Assembly: GCF_024158745.1 (NCBI RefSeq)
Contig: NZ_JAMZAW010000031.1
Location: 30,866-94,865 of the forward strand
Origin: Paenibacillus tyrphae
Lineage (GTDB): Bacteria; Bacillota; Bacilli; Paenibacillales; NBRC-103111
Direction of reading: 5' to 3'
DNA length: 64,000 bases
Below are positions 51,447-58,911 of this stretch, piece by piece; the first letter of the stretch is position 1; every line of letters begins with the position of its first letter. The notes beneath the pieces are model-generated. The model was not told where the DNA came from. It was given only the letters and a program-made list of their open reading frames with translations, and did not search any database. The position numbers and the translations under genes are program-made.

Positions 51447-51629
51447 TTGAGGAAACGAAAAATAACGAAACTTTCCATCATGAGTGTACTAACCGCTTGT
51501 TTACTTGTTTTTGGCAGTAGCTTGTTATTTGTAAGTTTTGGTTACATCAAAATCATCTTACAAGTATTGGGCAGAAATCAAAAAGACAGCGTTAGCTTCG
51601 ATTGCAATCAAAATTTCATGTCGAGGTGA
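51447..51629 (+). CDS. Small membrane peptide of unknown function
   Basis: Sixty codons from TTG 51447, with a basic start and one hydrophobic helix (SIMSVLTACLLVFGSSLLFV). GGGGAGG lies very close to the start. It ends ten bases before the next gene and could be co-transcribed. It may not be a real gene. Confidence 0.35.
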   Translation: MRKRKITKLSIMSVLTACLLVFGSSLLFVSFGYIKIILQVLGRNQKDSVSFDCNQNFMSR

Positions 51630-51638
51630 GAAAAAGCA

Positions 51639-52142
51639 ATGAGAACTCGTATCCAAAGTGTGATGTTATTAATGATGGCACTGGTGTTCAGTCTTTCGAC
51701 GTTGTTTATCCCTCCTCCAAAAGCTCATGCTGCTGAACTCGGAGATGTATTGTACCAAGCTCATGTGGAAAACCTCGGATGGCAGCCTTATGTCTGGAAT
51801 GGAGAAGTCGCTGGTTCAGAGGGACAATCCCTGCGTCTTGAAGCCCTCAAAGTAAGAGTCACCGGGTTGCCGGATGTCCATGTGAAGTATCGCGCCCATA
51901 TAGAACACACGGGCTGGCAAAATTGGGTTCAAGACGGTGAAGTGGCGGGGACGGTTGGTAATTCGCAACGGTTGGAAGCTCTCGAAATCAAACTGGAGAA
52001 TGCGCCCCCTGGTTACCATATCGAGTATCGGGCTCATGTAGAAAACCTTGGCTGGCAAGGATGGGTCCGTGACGGAGATATTGCCGGAACAACCGGAAAT
52101 TCGTTACGTTTGGAAGCTATTCAAATTCGCTTAGTTCGTTAA
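51639..52142 (+). CDS. Secreted protein made of three ChW repeats
   Basis: A 167-residue protein with a signal peptide (cleavage after AHA near 31). The mature part is three tandem clostridial hydrophobic-W repeats: VLYQAHVENLGWQPYVWNGE, KYRAHIEHTGWQNWVQDGE and EYRAHVENLGWQGWVRDGD, each followed by AG-x-x-G-x-SLRLEA. ChW repeats are surface or adhesion modules in clostridia, here without any other domain. GGTGAGAA precedes ATG 51639. Confidence 0.92.
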   Translation: MRTRIQSVMLLMMALVFSLSTLFIPPPKAHAAELGDVLYQAHVENLGWQPYVWNGEVAGSEGQSLRLEALKVRVTGLPDVHVKYRAHIEHTGWQNWVQDGEVAGTVGNSQRLEALEIKLENAPPGYHIEYRAHVENLGWQGWVRDGDIAGTTGNSLRLEAIQIRLVR

Positions 52143-52167
52143 TAATCATGCATAGGACTCCTGCACT

Positions 52168-52197
52168 CCCGTTAAAATAACCGGGATCGTTTTTTTG
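52168..52197 (+). terminator. Terminator of the ChW gene
   Basis: CCCGTT and AACCGGG arms with one bulge, then ATCGTTTTTTT. Confidence 0.7.
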
Positions 52198-52315
52198 AAT
52201 GCCCCCAACTCAATTTATTTATGATACTTTTTCCCTTTAAGTATAGTAATATGGTACTCCTGCTCTTCAGCACCTGCCGCGCGAGTAATAATACTGCGCC
52301 AAGCGGTGACGGTAT

Positions 52316-52362
52316 AAAAAAAGATCCTTAAATTACTTAAGCAGTAATTTAAGGATCTTTTT
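52316..52362 (-). terminator. Terminator of tRNA-Leu copy 3
   Basis: AAGATCCTTAAATTACT and AGTAATTTAAGGATCTT are perfect 17-base arms; TTTTTT tail on the minus strand. Confidence 0.9.
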
Positions 52363-52376
52363 GGTTTTTGCGTTGA

Positions 52377-52461
52377 TGCGGTCGAGAGGACTCGAACCTC
52401 CACGGCTGTTACACCACTAGAACCTGAATCTAGCGCGTCTGCCAATTCCGCCACGACCGCA
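52377..52461 (-). tRNA. tRNA-Leu (anticodon CAG), copy 3
   Basis: Same 85 bases as the genes at 25601 and 49789. The flanks match only over TTGATG before and CATATTTC after, so homology is essentially the tRNA itself. Confidence 0.97.
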
Positions 52462-52517
52462 TATTTCCCTGCCTTGACTGGCTGCCCGAAAGCCGCTCTT
52501 TCAAGGGGACAAGGAGT

Positions 52518-52546
52518 ATCATATCATCGTTCAAGTCTGAAGTCAA
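52518..52546 (-). promoter_or_regulatory. Promoter of tRNA-Leu copy 3
   Basis: TTGACT (52546-52541), 17 bases, TATGAT (52523-52518) on the minus strand. Confidence 0.75.
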
Positions 52547-52659
52547 ACATTTTATGCATCATATTTTTTTACAAATCATATTATGATACAATTTGTATTA
52601 ATAATTCATAATTAGGTTACAAATCGCATCCTATCCCATAGGAAACCAGGTGATTTCAC

Positions 52660-53691
52660 TTGAAACGATGGAAGCTCTACGCGCTTACCGTTGTCGTATT
52701 CGCAGGGGCTGGTCTCGGGCTATTGTACCGTTATTTGGAGCCCGCCCGCCATTTTGAAATGAAATCTCATCCGGTCATCGCCGCACCCTCCGCCGTCTCC
52801 TCTACAGCTCCTCCAGACCATTCCCAGTCTCTACCGAACGATCCGACAGCTGTCGAGGCTTCAACTTCTTCAGCGGCTCTCCCCGGCGACAAGCCGGTAC
52901 AACCCGCAATCCCGAACGAGTCGACCGCCTTTAACGCACTGGTACTCGGATTGGACACGACAAGCGGCCAATCCGCACGTACGGACGTCATTCTTCTCGC
53001 TCATGTCGTTCCCGCCGAGAAAAAGGTCCATCTCATTTCCGTTCCACGGGATACCCGGGTCCCGCTGCCCGGGATCGGCTTAACGAAAATAAACCACGCG
53101 CATTTCATGGCTGAAATGGATGGCGGCAAGAAATCGGGAACCGAAGCGGCGATTCAAGCCGTCAGCGACTTGCTGCAGATTCCGGTTCATTATTATGTAA
53201 AGACGAATTTTTCCGGATTCGTCTCCTTTATCGATACGATCGGAGGCATCGACGTAGACATTCCGAAAGACATGTGGCTGTCCATGACCCGCAAGCCGCT
53301 GGAAGCGGGAAGCCGGCATTTGGACGGGTTAACTGCACTGGCTTTCGTCCGGGAACGGTATTCGCTGGAGGACGGCGATTTCGGAAGACAGACGGACCAC
53401 ATGAAGGTGATGCGGGCCGTCGTACAGAAGCTGCTGGCGCCGGAGAAAATAACCGAGCTTCCGGGGCTTCTGAAGCAGGCCAAAAAAGAGCTGGTCGATA
53501 CGAACTTGACCGACAGCGATCTGATCAGCCTCGCCTGGATGTTCAAGGGTATGAAAGGCCAGGACATTAATTATATGCAAATTCCCGGCAAATCCGTCGT
53601 AGCAACCGATCCGCTTGTTCGTTCTCCTCTCTGGTACTGGGAGCCCGATAAGGAACGGCTGAAGGAACTGGTCCGTGAAAATCTGCATTAA
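52660..53691 (+). CDS. LytR-CpsA-Psr (LCP) family cell-wall ligase
   Basis: A 343-residue membrane-anchored protein from TTG 52660 (CCAGGTGA upstream). One N-terminal helix and a Ser/Pro/Ala-rich linker (about 40-85) lead to the LCP domain: RTDVILLAHV, the arginine-rich VPRDTRVPLPG, KINHAHFM and FVRERYSLEDGDFGRQTDHM. LCP enzymes move teichoic acid or polysaccharide from lipid carriers to peptidoglycan. The domain is complete. Promoter not clear; AT-rich sequence with TACAAT lies 70 bases upstream. Confidence 0.93.
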   Translation: MKRWKLYALTVVVFAGAGLGLLYRYLEPARHFEMKSHPVIAAPSAVSSTAPPDHSQSLPNDPTAVEASTSSAALPGDKPVQPAIPNESTAFNALVLGLDTTSGQSARTDVILLAHVVPAEKKVHLISVPRDTRVPLPGIGLTKINHAHFMAEMDGGKKSGTEAAIQAVSDLLQIPVHYYVKTNFSGFVSFIDTIGGIDVDIPKDMWLSMTRKPLEAGSRHLDGLTALAFVRERYSLEDGDFGRQTDHMKVMRAVVQKLLAPEKITELPGLLKQAKKELVDTNLTDSDLISLAWMFKGMKGQDINYMQIPGKSVVATDPLVRSPLWYWEPDKERLKELVRENLH

Positions 53692-53727
53692 AGCAGCGGA
53701 AATGCGAAAAGAGCAAGCGCTTGCTTA

Positions 53728-53832
53728 TCAATCGGTCAGCCATTTGCGCACAAGCCATATGATCACCGCCCATATCGGCAGCGTCAGCACGACGCCGATC
53801 ACGGTTCCTTTCAATGCCGAGCCTTGCTTCAA
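53728..53832 (-). CDS. 34-residue single-helix membrane protein
   Basis: TTG 53832 follows GGGAGG at nine bases and opens MKQGSALKGTVIGVVLTLPI, then one helix ending in a basic LVRKWLTD. The gene is convergent with the LCP gene. Size and site look real, but no homology check was possible. Confidence 0.5.
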   Translation of the reverse strand: MKQGSALKGTVIGVVLTLPIWAVIIWLVRKWLTD

Positions 53833-53962
53833 ACGGCACCGCCTCCCACAGGTTATGGTAGAACCCATTGTATGCCGCATAGCGACATATGATGACTTGT
53901 CCGGCTGCATGACATGTTTTTTCCGTTGCGCCATATACTTTCCTACAGGAGGGATCGATATT

Positions 53963-54184
53963 ATGGTGCTGTTGCAGATCTTGGGAGGCATTCTGCTCGC
54001 TTTGGCGCTGTGGGGCTTGCTGAAGCTGACGCTCAAGGCGCTGCTGTGGGTTCTTGGCGGCGCTTTTCTTCTGGGAATCGTATTCCCCGGCCTGTTGCTT
54101 TTGCTGGGCAGCCTTGTTTTCGTCACGATCAGTCTCCTCGCGACACTTGGCCTGCTTCTGCTGTTGTCCGCCTTCCGGTCATGA
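53963..54184 (+). CDS. Small hydrophobic membrane protein
   Basis: Seventy-three residues from ATG 53963 with AGGAGGG nine bases upstream. It is almost all leucine, glycine and valine in two or three helices (LQILGGILLALALWGLLKLT, then AFLLGIVFPGLLLLLGSLVF). No polar motif is visible. Function unknown; similar leucine-rich small proteins are common near envelope genes in Paenibacillus. Confidence 0.65.
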   Translation: MVLLQILGGILLALALWGLLKLTLKALLWVLGGAFLLGIVFPGLLLLLGSLVFVTISLLATLGLLLLLSAFRS

Positions 54185-54200
54185 TGCGGCGGTCGGATCG

Positions 54201-54422
54201 TCAGCCTTCCTCATAGGCCCGGACCGCCCGCTCGGCCCAGCGTTTAAGCTCCTCCGCGCTTTCCTGCCTCGGAACGTTGAACAAATGCGTATCTGCACCA
54301 TATCCTTCTTTATTCCGCAGCCATACCTCGCCTGACGCCCCGCCGCTTTCCGAGCGCACCCGCAGCAAATAATACGGCTGCAGCAACAGCTCGCCTTCTT
54401 CAAACGGCCGATCTTGGTCCAT
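54201..54422 (-). CDS. Small conserved-looking hypothetical protein
   Basis: Seventy-three residues from ATG 54422 behind AAAGGGGGAG. Soluble alpha/beta composition: ELLLQPYYLLRVRSESGG, VWLRNKEGYG and a C-terminal helix SAEELKRWAERAVRAYEE. It lies 53 bases after cbiZ on the same strand and could be in its operon. Family unknown. Confidence 0.6.
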   Translation of the reverse strand: MDQDRPFEEGELLLQPYYLLRVRSESGGASGEVWLRNKEGYGADTHLFNVPRQESAEELKRWAERAVRAYEEG

Positions 54423-54475
54423 CTTCTCCCCCTTTAATTCTATGATGCTGTTACCTTAACCCAATCCTGGCGGAC

Positions 54476-55222
54476 TTATACCAGACCTCCCATCCGCTTC
54501 AGGCACTGCGCTGCGGACCGCTTCGTTGCCTCGTAGACCGTTCGCCCGACCGCATAGCCTAGCCTGGTGGCCGTTCCCGCATACCGGTACGCTTCGCCTT
54601 GCTGCGTCGCTGCCATAAGGATCGCGTCGGTCGTCGTACCGGTAGCGGTCTGTCCCCCTTCTTCCAGAACGATGTTCAAATCCTGCAGAGCCGCGGTTTT
54701 CGCTTCCGTCGCCGTAATGACGGCATTGACGAACGCCGCATCCGTCAAGCGGCCTTCGATCACCAGTACCGTATTGATCGTGCCCGGAAACAACGACGAA
54801 ACGTCGCATGTCTGACCCGCTCTCGCCTTGTTACTCAGCCCTGCAGTCACCCATGCGCATACATCCGTCCCCCCGGGAAGACGAAGATGCTCGTGTCCGA
54901 AATCCGCCAAGCTCGCCGCTGTCAGCAACGCTGCCGTATTTTGAGGGTCCAGCCCCTTTTCCTTCATAAAAGCATTCATCTCGGCCAGCGGATCGTCCGA
55001 GGCATACTGCTTGGGCACCTGCCGGTTCATTAAGCGGCGGAACTCCCCGAACCCTTCTCCCCACATGGAGGAATTCAGCGTCCGCAGCGGACGCTCGCTC
55101 TCGATCAGGAAGTAGCTCTCGTAGCCGCGGCTTGCGAAGCCAAATCGAAAACCGGCCAACGGAACGTCCGAATAGACCAGCTCGTCCGCGTAACGGTAGG
55201 AAGCAGGCCGCTCCGGGGTCAT
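54476..55222 (-). CDS. cbiZ: Adenosylcobinamide amidohydrolase (CbiZ)
   Basis: A 248-residue corrinoid-salvage enzyme that cuts the aminopropanol side chain from adenosylcobinamide to give adenosylcobyric acid. The family motifs are RTLNSSMWGEG near 50, WVTAGLSNKARAG near 125, GTINTVLVIEGRLTDAAFVN near 148 and ATGTTTDAILMAATQ near 194. The start overlaps the stop of the gene at 55219. No cobalamin riboswitch was seen ahead of the pair. It supports the B12-dependent reductase encoded at 8.6 kb. Confidence 0.88.
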   Translation of the reverse strand: MTPERPASYRYADELVYSDVPLAGFRFGFASRGYESYFLIESERPLRTLNSSMWGEGFGEFRRLMNRQVPKQYASDDPLAEMNAFMKEKGLDPQNTAALLTAASLADFGHEHLRLPGGTDVCAWVTAGLSNKARAGQTCDVSSLFPGTINTVLVIEGRLTDAAFVNAVITATEAKTAALQDLNIVLEEGGQTATGTTTDAILMAATQQGEAYRYAGTATRLGYAVGRTVYEATKRSAAQCLKRMGGLV

Positions 55223-55446
55223 GAATGCTCCCCCTCAAACAGCTCGATGCGCGGCTCCTGGAAGGGCTGAAAATGGTAGTTACGATCCAGCTTTACGATA
55301 CGGCGGTTTTGCTTGCGGATCATGACCGTATCGTCGTCCCACGCGACTACGATGCCTTTTACGTCGTTCGCCTTGTCCGCATCGCGCACGACCCGCAGCA
55401 GCGTCCCCCCAACCCGGTATTTGTCCAATTGTTCTTCTGAAATCAC
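55219..55446 (-). CDS. Small protein of unknown function upstream of cbiZ
   Basis: Seventy-five residues from GTG 55446, chosen for the AAGGATGGGG site; an ATG pair further up (55518) has none. The core EQLDKYRVGGTLLRVVRDAD, GIVVAWDDDTVMIRKQNRRI looks like a small SH3-type beta barrel. Its last bases overlap the cbiZ start (ATGA), so the two are co-translated. Family not recognised. Confidence 0.6.
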   Translation of the reverse strand: MISEEQLDKYRVGGTLLRVVRDADKANDVKGIVVAWDDDTVMIRKQNRRIVKLDRNYHFQPFQEPRIELFEGEHS

Positions 55447-55575
55447 AGTACCATCCCCATCCTTTATTCGGAAATCGTGCTTGTATTTTAAGTTGGTTAT
55501 GTAATAAGAATACATCATTCGGGGGATACAATAAATATCGACAGCAGGGGTGCGGATGGGAGGATCGACCAGGGC

Positions 55576-55875
55576 ATGGAAAAGAAAACGTATTATATCG
55601 CCGTCGGAAGCGGCGAAGTATTGGAGCCGGAAGATGTGACCGGCAACTTCGAGTTTGAAATAAGGGCAACGGAAGAAGAAGTCGACAAGCTGCAGGAAAA
55701 ATTCGAGGAACTTGCCATACACGAAGAGGATACGGCGGTACGGGCGGCGATTCCTTACCGGCAAAACCATTCGGACGAAGAAAACTTGACGGAGATCTAC
55801 CAGATGCTGCACGAGCTCGGCACGCCGGATACGAGAAGGCATATTGAAGCGATGAATGTGCTGCCCCGGCAATAA
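55576..55875 (+). CDS. Conserved-looking hypothetical protein
   Basis: Ninety-nine residues from ATG 55576 (GGGAGG and CCAGGG upstream). Acidic and soluble: YYIAVGSGEVLEPEDVTGNF, then a coiled EEEVDKLQEKFEELAIHEED and a helical end. I believe related short proteins exist in Paenibacillus but cannot name a function. Ends before a bidirectional terminator. Confidence 0.65.
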   Translation: MEKKTYYIAVGSGEVLEPEDVTGNFEFEIRATEEEVDKLQEKFEELAIHEEDTAVRAAIPYRQNHSDEENLTEIYQMLHELGTPDTRRHIEAMNVLPRQ

Positions 55876-55910
55876 CGGCCAATCGGCGGGCAACTCGCTT
55901 CCACAACAAA

Positions 55911-55947
55911 AGAACCTGTACTGCGGACGCAAGCCCGGTACAGGTTC
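55911..55947. terminator. Bidirectional terminator
   Basis: GAACCTGTAC (55912-55921) and GTACAGGTTC (55938-55947) between convergent genes at 55875 and 55969. Confidence 0.75.
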
Positions 55948-55968
55948 GATTTATGATTAGGGACAACG

Positions 55969-56292
55969 TTATCCTACATGCTCTTTGGTATCGTTCGTTT
56001 CGAACCAATAGTCGAGCACTTTGCTGGACATGACGCGTTTGTTGATGTAGTCCACTTGCTGCTGCGAGAATTGCTGTTCCCACTCGACGTCCAGCTCTTT
56101 GCAAAGCTTTACGACAGTCAGCAGCTCGGACCAAGCCACATAGCGTTTGTACCAAAAAAATTGAGGATGCTCAATCATATAGGGATACAGATCGTCAAAA
56201 TCCGTATGTTTACAATCAAGGGCACGTTCGAAGTGTACTTTCGCCTCATTCAATTTGGTCACGAAAAAATCTGCCGGAATTTCTTTCCCCAT
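55969..56292 (-). CDS. Hypothetical protein
   Basis: A 107-residue helical protein from ATG 56292 behind GGGGAGGTG. It is rich in aromatic residues (DFDDLYPYMIEHPQFFWYKR, YVAWSELLTVVKLCKEL). No family is recognised. Soluble and acidic; stands alone between a terminator and xpt. Confidence 0.6.
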   Translation of the reverse strand: MGKEIPADFFVTKLNEAKVHFERALDCKHTDFDDLYPYMIEHPQFFWYKRYVAWSELLTVVKLCKELDVEWEQQFSQQQVDYINKRVMSSKVLDYWFETNDTKEHVG

Positions 56293-56430
56293 GCAAGTAG
56301 CACCTCCCCATCTTTGTCATTCGCCAACTGGCCGAAGATTAAACTTCATACTTTTCAGCCTACGATCCATTATAAAGGAAAAAGCGGACAGATGGAAGGC
56401 TTCGCGTTCAGAAAGCCGAGACAAATGTTG

Positions 56431-57000
56431 CTATTCGAACCGGATGTCCCCGCCTGCAAGCGATGCGATCTTCACGAGCGACTCCACCCGTACGCCGGAC
56501 TCGCGGATCGTGCGCCCGCCGGCCTGAAACGATTTTTCCACGGCGATTCCAAGACCGAGCAGTGTCGCTCCGGAACGGCGGATGATCCGGAGCAGCCCCC
56601 GTGCCGCATCGCCATTGGCGATAAAATCGTCGATCAGCACAACGCGGTCTTTTTCGTCCAGAAACTCCTTCGAGACCATAATGTCGGTGACAATGCCTTT
56701 CGTAAAAGAGGGCACGCGCTCGCAGTACGTTTCCGTCTCGGTGTTGAGCGACTTTTTGCGCCGGGCGAATACGAGCGGCACGTTCAATTCCTGTGCGGCT
56801 GCGAATGCGATCGGTATGCCGGACGATTCGATCGTTAAAATTTTCGTAACGTTCTCGTCGCGGTACAAACGCGCGAACTCCCGTCCCATGGCCGTCGTCA
56901 ATACCGGATCGACCGCATGGTTCAGAATCGCATCCAGCTTGATCACCTCATCCGACAGGATTACGCCCACTTCCCTGATCTTTTGTTTCAATAATTCCAT
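56431..57000 (-). CDS. xpt: Xanthine phosphoribosyltransferase
   Basis: A 189-residue type I phosphoribosyltransferase salvaging xanthine to XMP. The PRPP loop is RVVLIDDFIANGDAARGL at about 119-136; ESSGIPIAFAAAQELNVPLV and KSLNTETETYCERV are typical of Xpt. No pbuX permease gene follows and no guanine riboswitch was seen upstream, unlike Bacillus xpt-pbuX. Control here must be different or absent. Confidence 0.94.
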   Translation of the reverse strand: MELLKQKIREVGVILSDEVIKLDAILNHAVDPVLTTAMGREFARLYRDENVTKILTIESSGIPIAFAAAQELNVPLVFARRKKSLNTETETYCERVPSFTKGIVTDIMVSKEFLDEKDRVVLIDDFIANGDAARGLLRIIRRSGATLLGLGIAVEKSFQAGGRTIRESGVRVESLVKIASLAGGDIRFE

Positions 57001-57236
57001 TCTCCACGCCTCCGCTCTTTCATTTCCCTGTTCCCGTAAAACTTAACATAACGGCAAACTAGGTTTCAAGTACCATCTTTTACGGAATTGGAAACAAAGA
57101 TGCAACTTTTTGCTTCGAAACATCGTCTAATGGGTATAACACAAGAAAGAATGTCTGCCCGGACGGAAATGAAGCTTTGAAAATGAAATTTCCGCATTTT
57201 CATAGCAATCGGCGGGGATTTGGGCATTTTTGCTCT
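57001..57236. other. Intergenic region between xpt and the lipoprotein gene
   Basis: About 235 bases, divergent promoters expected. I searched by eye for the guanine-riboswitch core on the minus strand and did not find it. No frame is worth listing. Confidence 0.5.
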
Positions 57237-57265
57237 TTGTGAAGAGGCCGGGTACACGGTATGAT
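57237..57265 (+). promoter_or_regulatory. Promoter of the lipoprotein gene
   Basis: TTGTGA (57237-57242), 17 bases, TATGAT (57260-57265), 43 bases ahead of the start. Confidence 0.65.
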
Positions 57266-57307
57266 TTAAAGAGGTTACAGCCAAATTGTAACACGGAAAG
57301 GAAGCTC

Positions 57308-58042
57308 ATGATGAACAGAAAGAGAGCCTTCATCGGAATCTTGTCCGTTATAATGATCATGATGATGGTAACAACGGGGTGCAAACCGAAACAAACGGCG
57401 GCACCGACGCCTACGCAGCCGAAGGAAACGGTCTCGGAATCGACGGTCGTTACGCCAACGGAGACGTCCTTGCCTCAGAACGAGACGATCACGAATCCGT
57501 CTGTCCCTTCTCCTGCTACGCCAGCGGGAAATCAGGCCGATAAAGTATCGCTCGCAAGCGCCGACAAGGGTGACAAGGACAAAGGAGAAGGCGAACAGAC
57601 TCCTCCGGCAGCGAAGCCCAATGCGCAAACGAAGCCGAAGATCGAGATCAAGTCGCCGTATACGCAGGCCAAGCCGACCTTGCTGGGCTTGACGCTCAAA
57701 ACGAGCGCCGCGGAAATTACAGAGAAATTCGGCAAGCCGAAAGAGCAATTCGTCATGGAGGATGACACCGATCCGATTACGGTATACGACTACACCGATT
57801 TCCTCGTCGGCTTCGACAAGCAGAATCAGCTGCATTTTGTCGATGTCCGAAGCGCAGACGTCAATCCGGGCCTGAACGGTCTCAAGCTCGGCGACCCGGT
57901 TGAGGAGGTTACCAAAGCGCTCGGCAAGCCGGATTCGAACACCAGCTTCGTTCTCACGTATAAAGCGACCGGAGCGGTGCTGAAGCTGGATATCGACCCG
58001 AAATCGCAAAAGGTCAATTCCATCAAATTGTTCGCGGAATAG
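57308..58042 (+). CDS. Lipoprotein with DUF4309-like C-terminal domain
   Basis: A 244-residue lipoprotein from ATG 57308 (AAAGGAAG upstream); the lipobox VTTGC places the anchored Cys near 24. A long linker rich in T, P, K and E spans about 25-115. The C-terminal domain from about 118 has two SmpA/CAP-associated-like repeats: LGLTLKTSAAEITEKFGKP and NGLKLGDPVEEVTKALGKP, each followed by beta strands. Such domains occur in cell-surface proteins of Bacillales. Function unknown. Confidence 0.78.
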   Translation: MMNRKRAFIGILSVIMIMMMVTTGCKPKQTAAPTPTQPKETVSESTVVTPTETSLPQNETITNPSVPSPATPAGNQADKVSLASADKGDKDKGEGEQTPPAAKPNAQTKPKIEIKSPYTQAKPTLLGLTLKTSAAEITEKFGKPKEQFVMEDDTDPITVYDYTDFLVGFDKQNQLHFVDVRSADVNPGLNGLKLGDPVEEVTKALGKPDSNTSFVLTYKATGAVLKLDIDPKSQKVNSIKLFAE

Positions 58043-58053
58043 CATCGTATGCC

Positions 58054-58090
58054 AAAAAACCTTGACAGGAGCTTCCTGTCAAGGTTTTTT
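58054..58090. terminator. Bidirectional terminator
   Basis: AAAAAACCTTGACAGGA and TCCTGTCAAGGTTTTTT are perfect 17-base arms around GCT, between the convergent lipoprotein and DedA genes. Confidence 0.93.
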
Positions 58091-58707
58091 CATGTCCGGG
58101 TAACGGCCCGCTTGCGGTACCGCCAATACAAATAACCGATAATGACGACAAGAACGACAAGGATTGCGATCGTGATTCCCATATAGCGGTGAGCCACCGC
58201 AATAATATGCGGAGCATTGATCCCGATGACGTGCCCCAGGGTAAGAAACGACAGGCACCAGACTAAGCCTCCCGCCCCCGCGTAAAGGAGATACCGCCAA
58301 AATCCGACATTGCTGACGCCGGCCAAGTAGCACGTAAAGTGCCGTACCCCCGGCACATAGTAGCCGAAAGAGACCGCCCACATGCCATACTTGTGAAACC
58401 AGCCTTCGGCTACGCCCAGCCTTTCGGGCGTCAGCTTCACCCATTTTCCGTACTTGTAAAGAAACGGCTTGCCCACGGTCCGGCCTAAAAAATAACTGAT
58501 CAGCATGCCTGTCATCGACCCGCTAAAGCAGACGGCAAGCGAAGTGCCGTAATCAAGCAGCGGATTTTGTCCTACCGTAAGCGAGCCCACGGTCGTCATT
58601 AATATTTCATCCGGCACAGGAATGCCAACAATGCCGAGCGCAAGCAAACCGTAAAGAGCTATATATCCGTATTGATCAATCATCTGCAAAAGATGCTCCA
58701 CCTTCAC
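58090..58707 (-). CDS. DedA-family membrane protein
   Basis: A 205-residue protein with re-entrant and transmembrane segments. Family motifs: GIPVPDEILMTTVGSL near 28, FLGRTVGKPFLYKYGKW near 73 and GYYVPGVRHFTCYLAG near 113, with the conserved arginine. DedA/DTT proteins flip or recycle lipid carriers such as undecaprenyl phosphate and support membrane homeostasis. Monocistronic, ending at the shared terminator. Confidence 0.92.
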   Translation of the reverse strand: MKVEHLLQMIDQYGYIALYGLLALGIVGIPVPDEILMTTVGSLTVGQNPLLDYGTSLAVCFSGSMTGMLISYFLGRTVGKPFLYKYGKWVKLTPERLGVAEGWFHKYGMWAVSFGYYVPGVRHFTCYLAGVSNVGFWRYLLYAGAGGLVWCLSFLTLGHVIGINAPHIIAVAHRYMGITIAILVVLVVIIGYLYWRYRKRAVTRT

Positions 58708-58911
58708 ACGCTCCAGCCAAATAATTTCAGATCATGTTGAATGTCGGTCAAATCCTTTATCATTGTATCAGAATTCGTCCGTTAACCCAAGAACAAGCTT
58801 TCCTCCCAGACAGGTTGGCATGTCCCGTTCAAACAAAAAGTCATGAGGCTTGGCCCCTTCTCATACGTTGTATCATATAGGAAGCGGTCAGGAAGGGGGA
58901 CTTGCGAGCGA

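Noticed and set aside
57001..57140. Guanine/xanthine riboswitch ahead of xpt
   Set aside because: The conserved loop and junction sequences of the purine riboswitch were not found on the minus strand.
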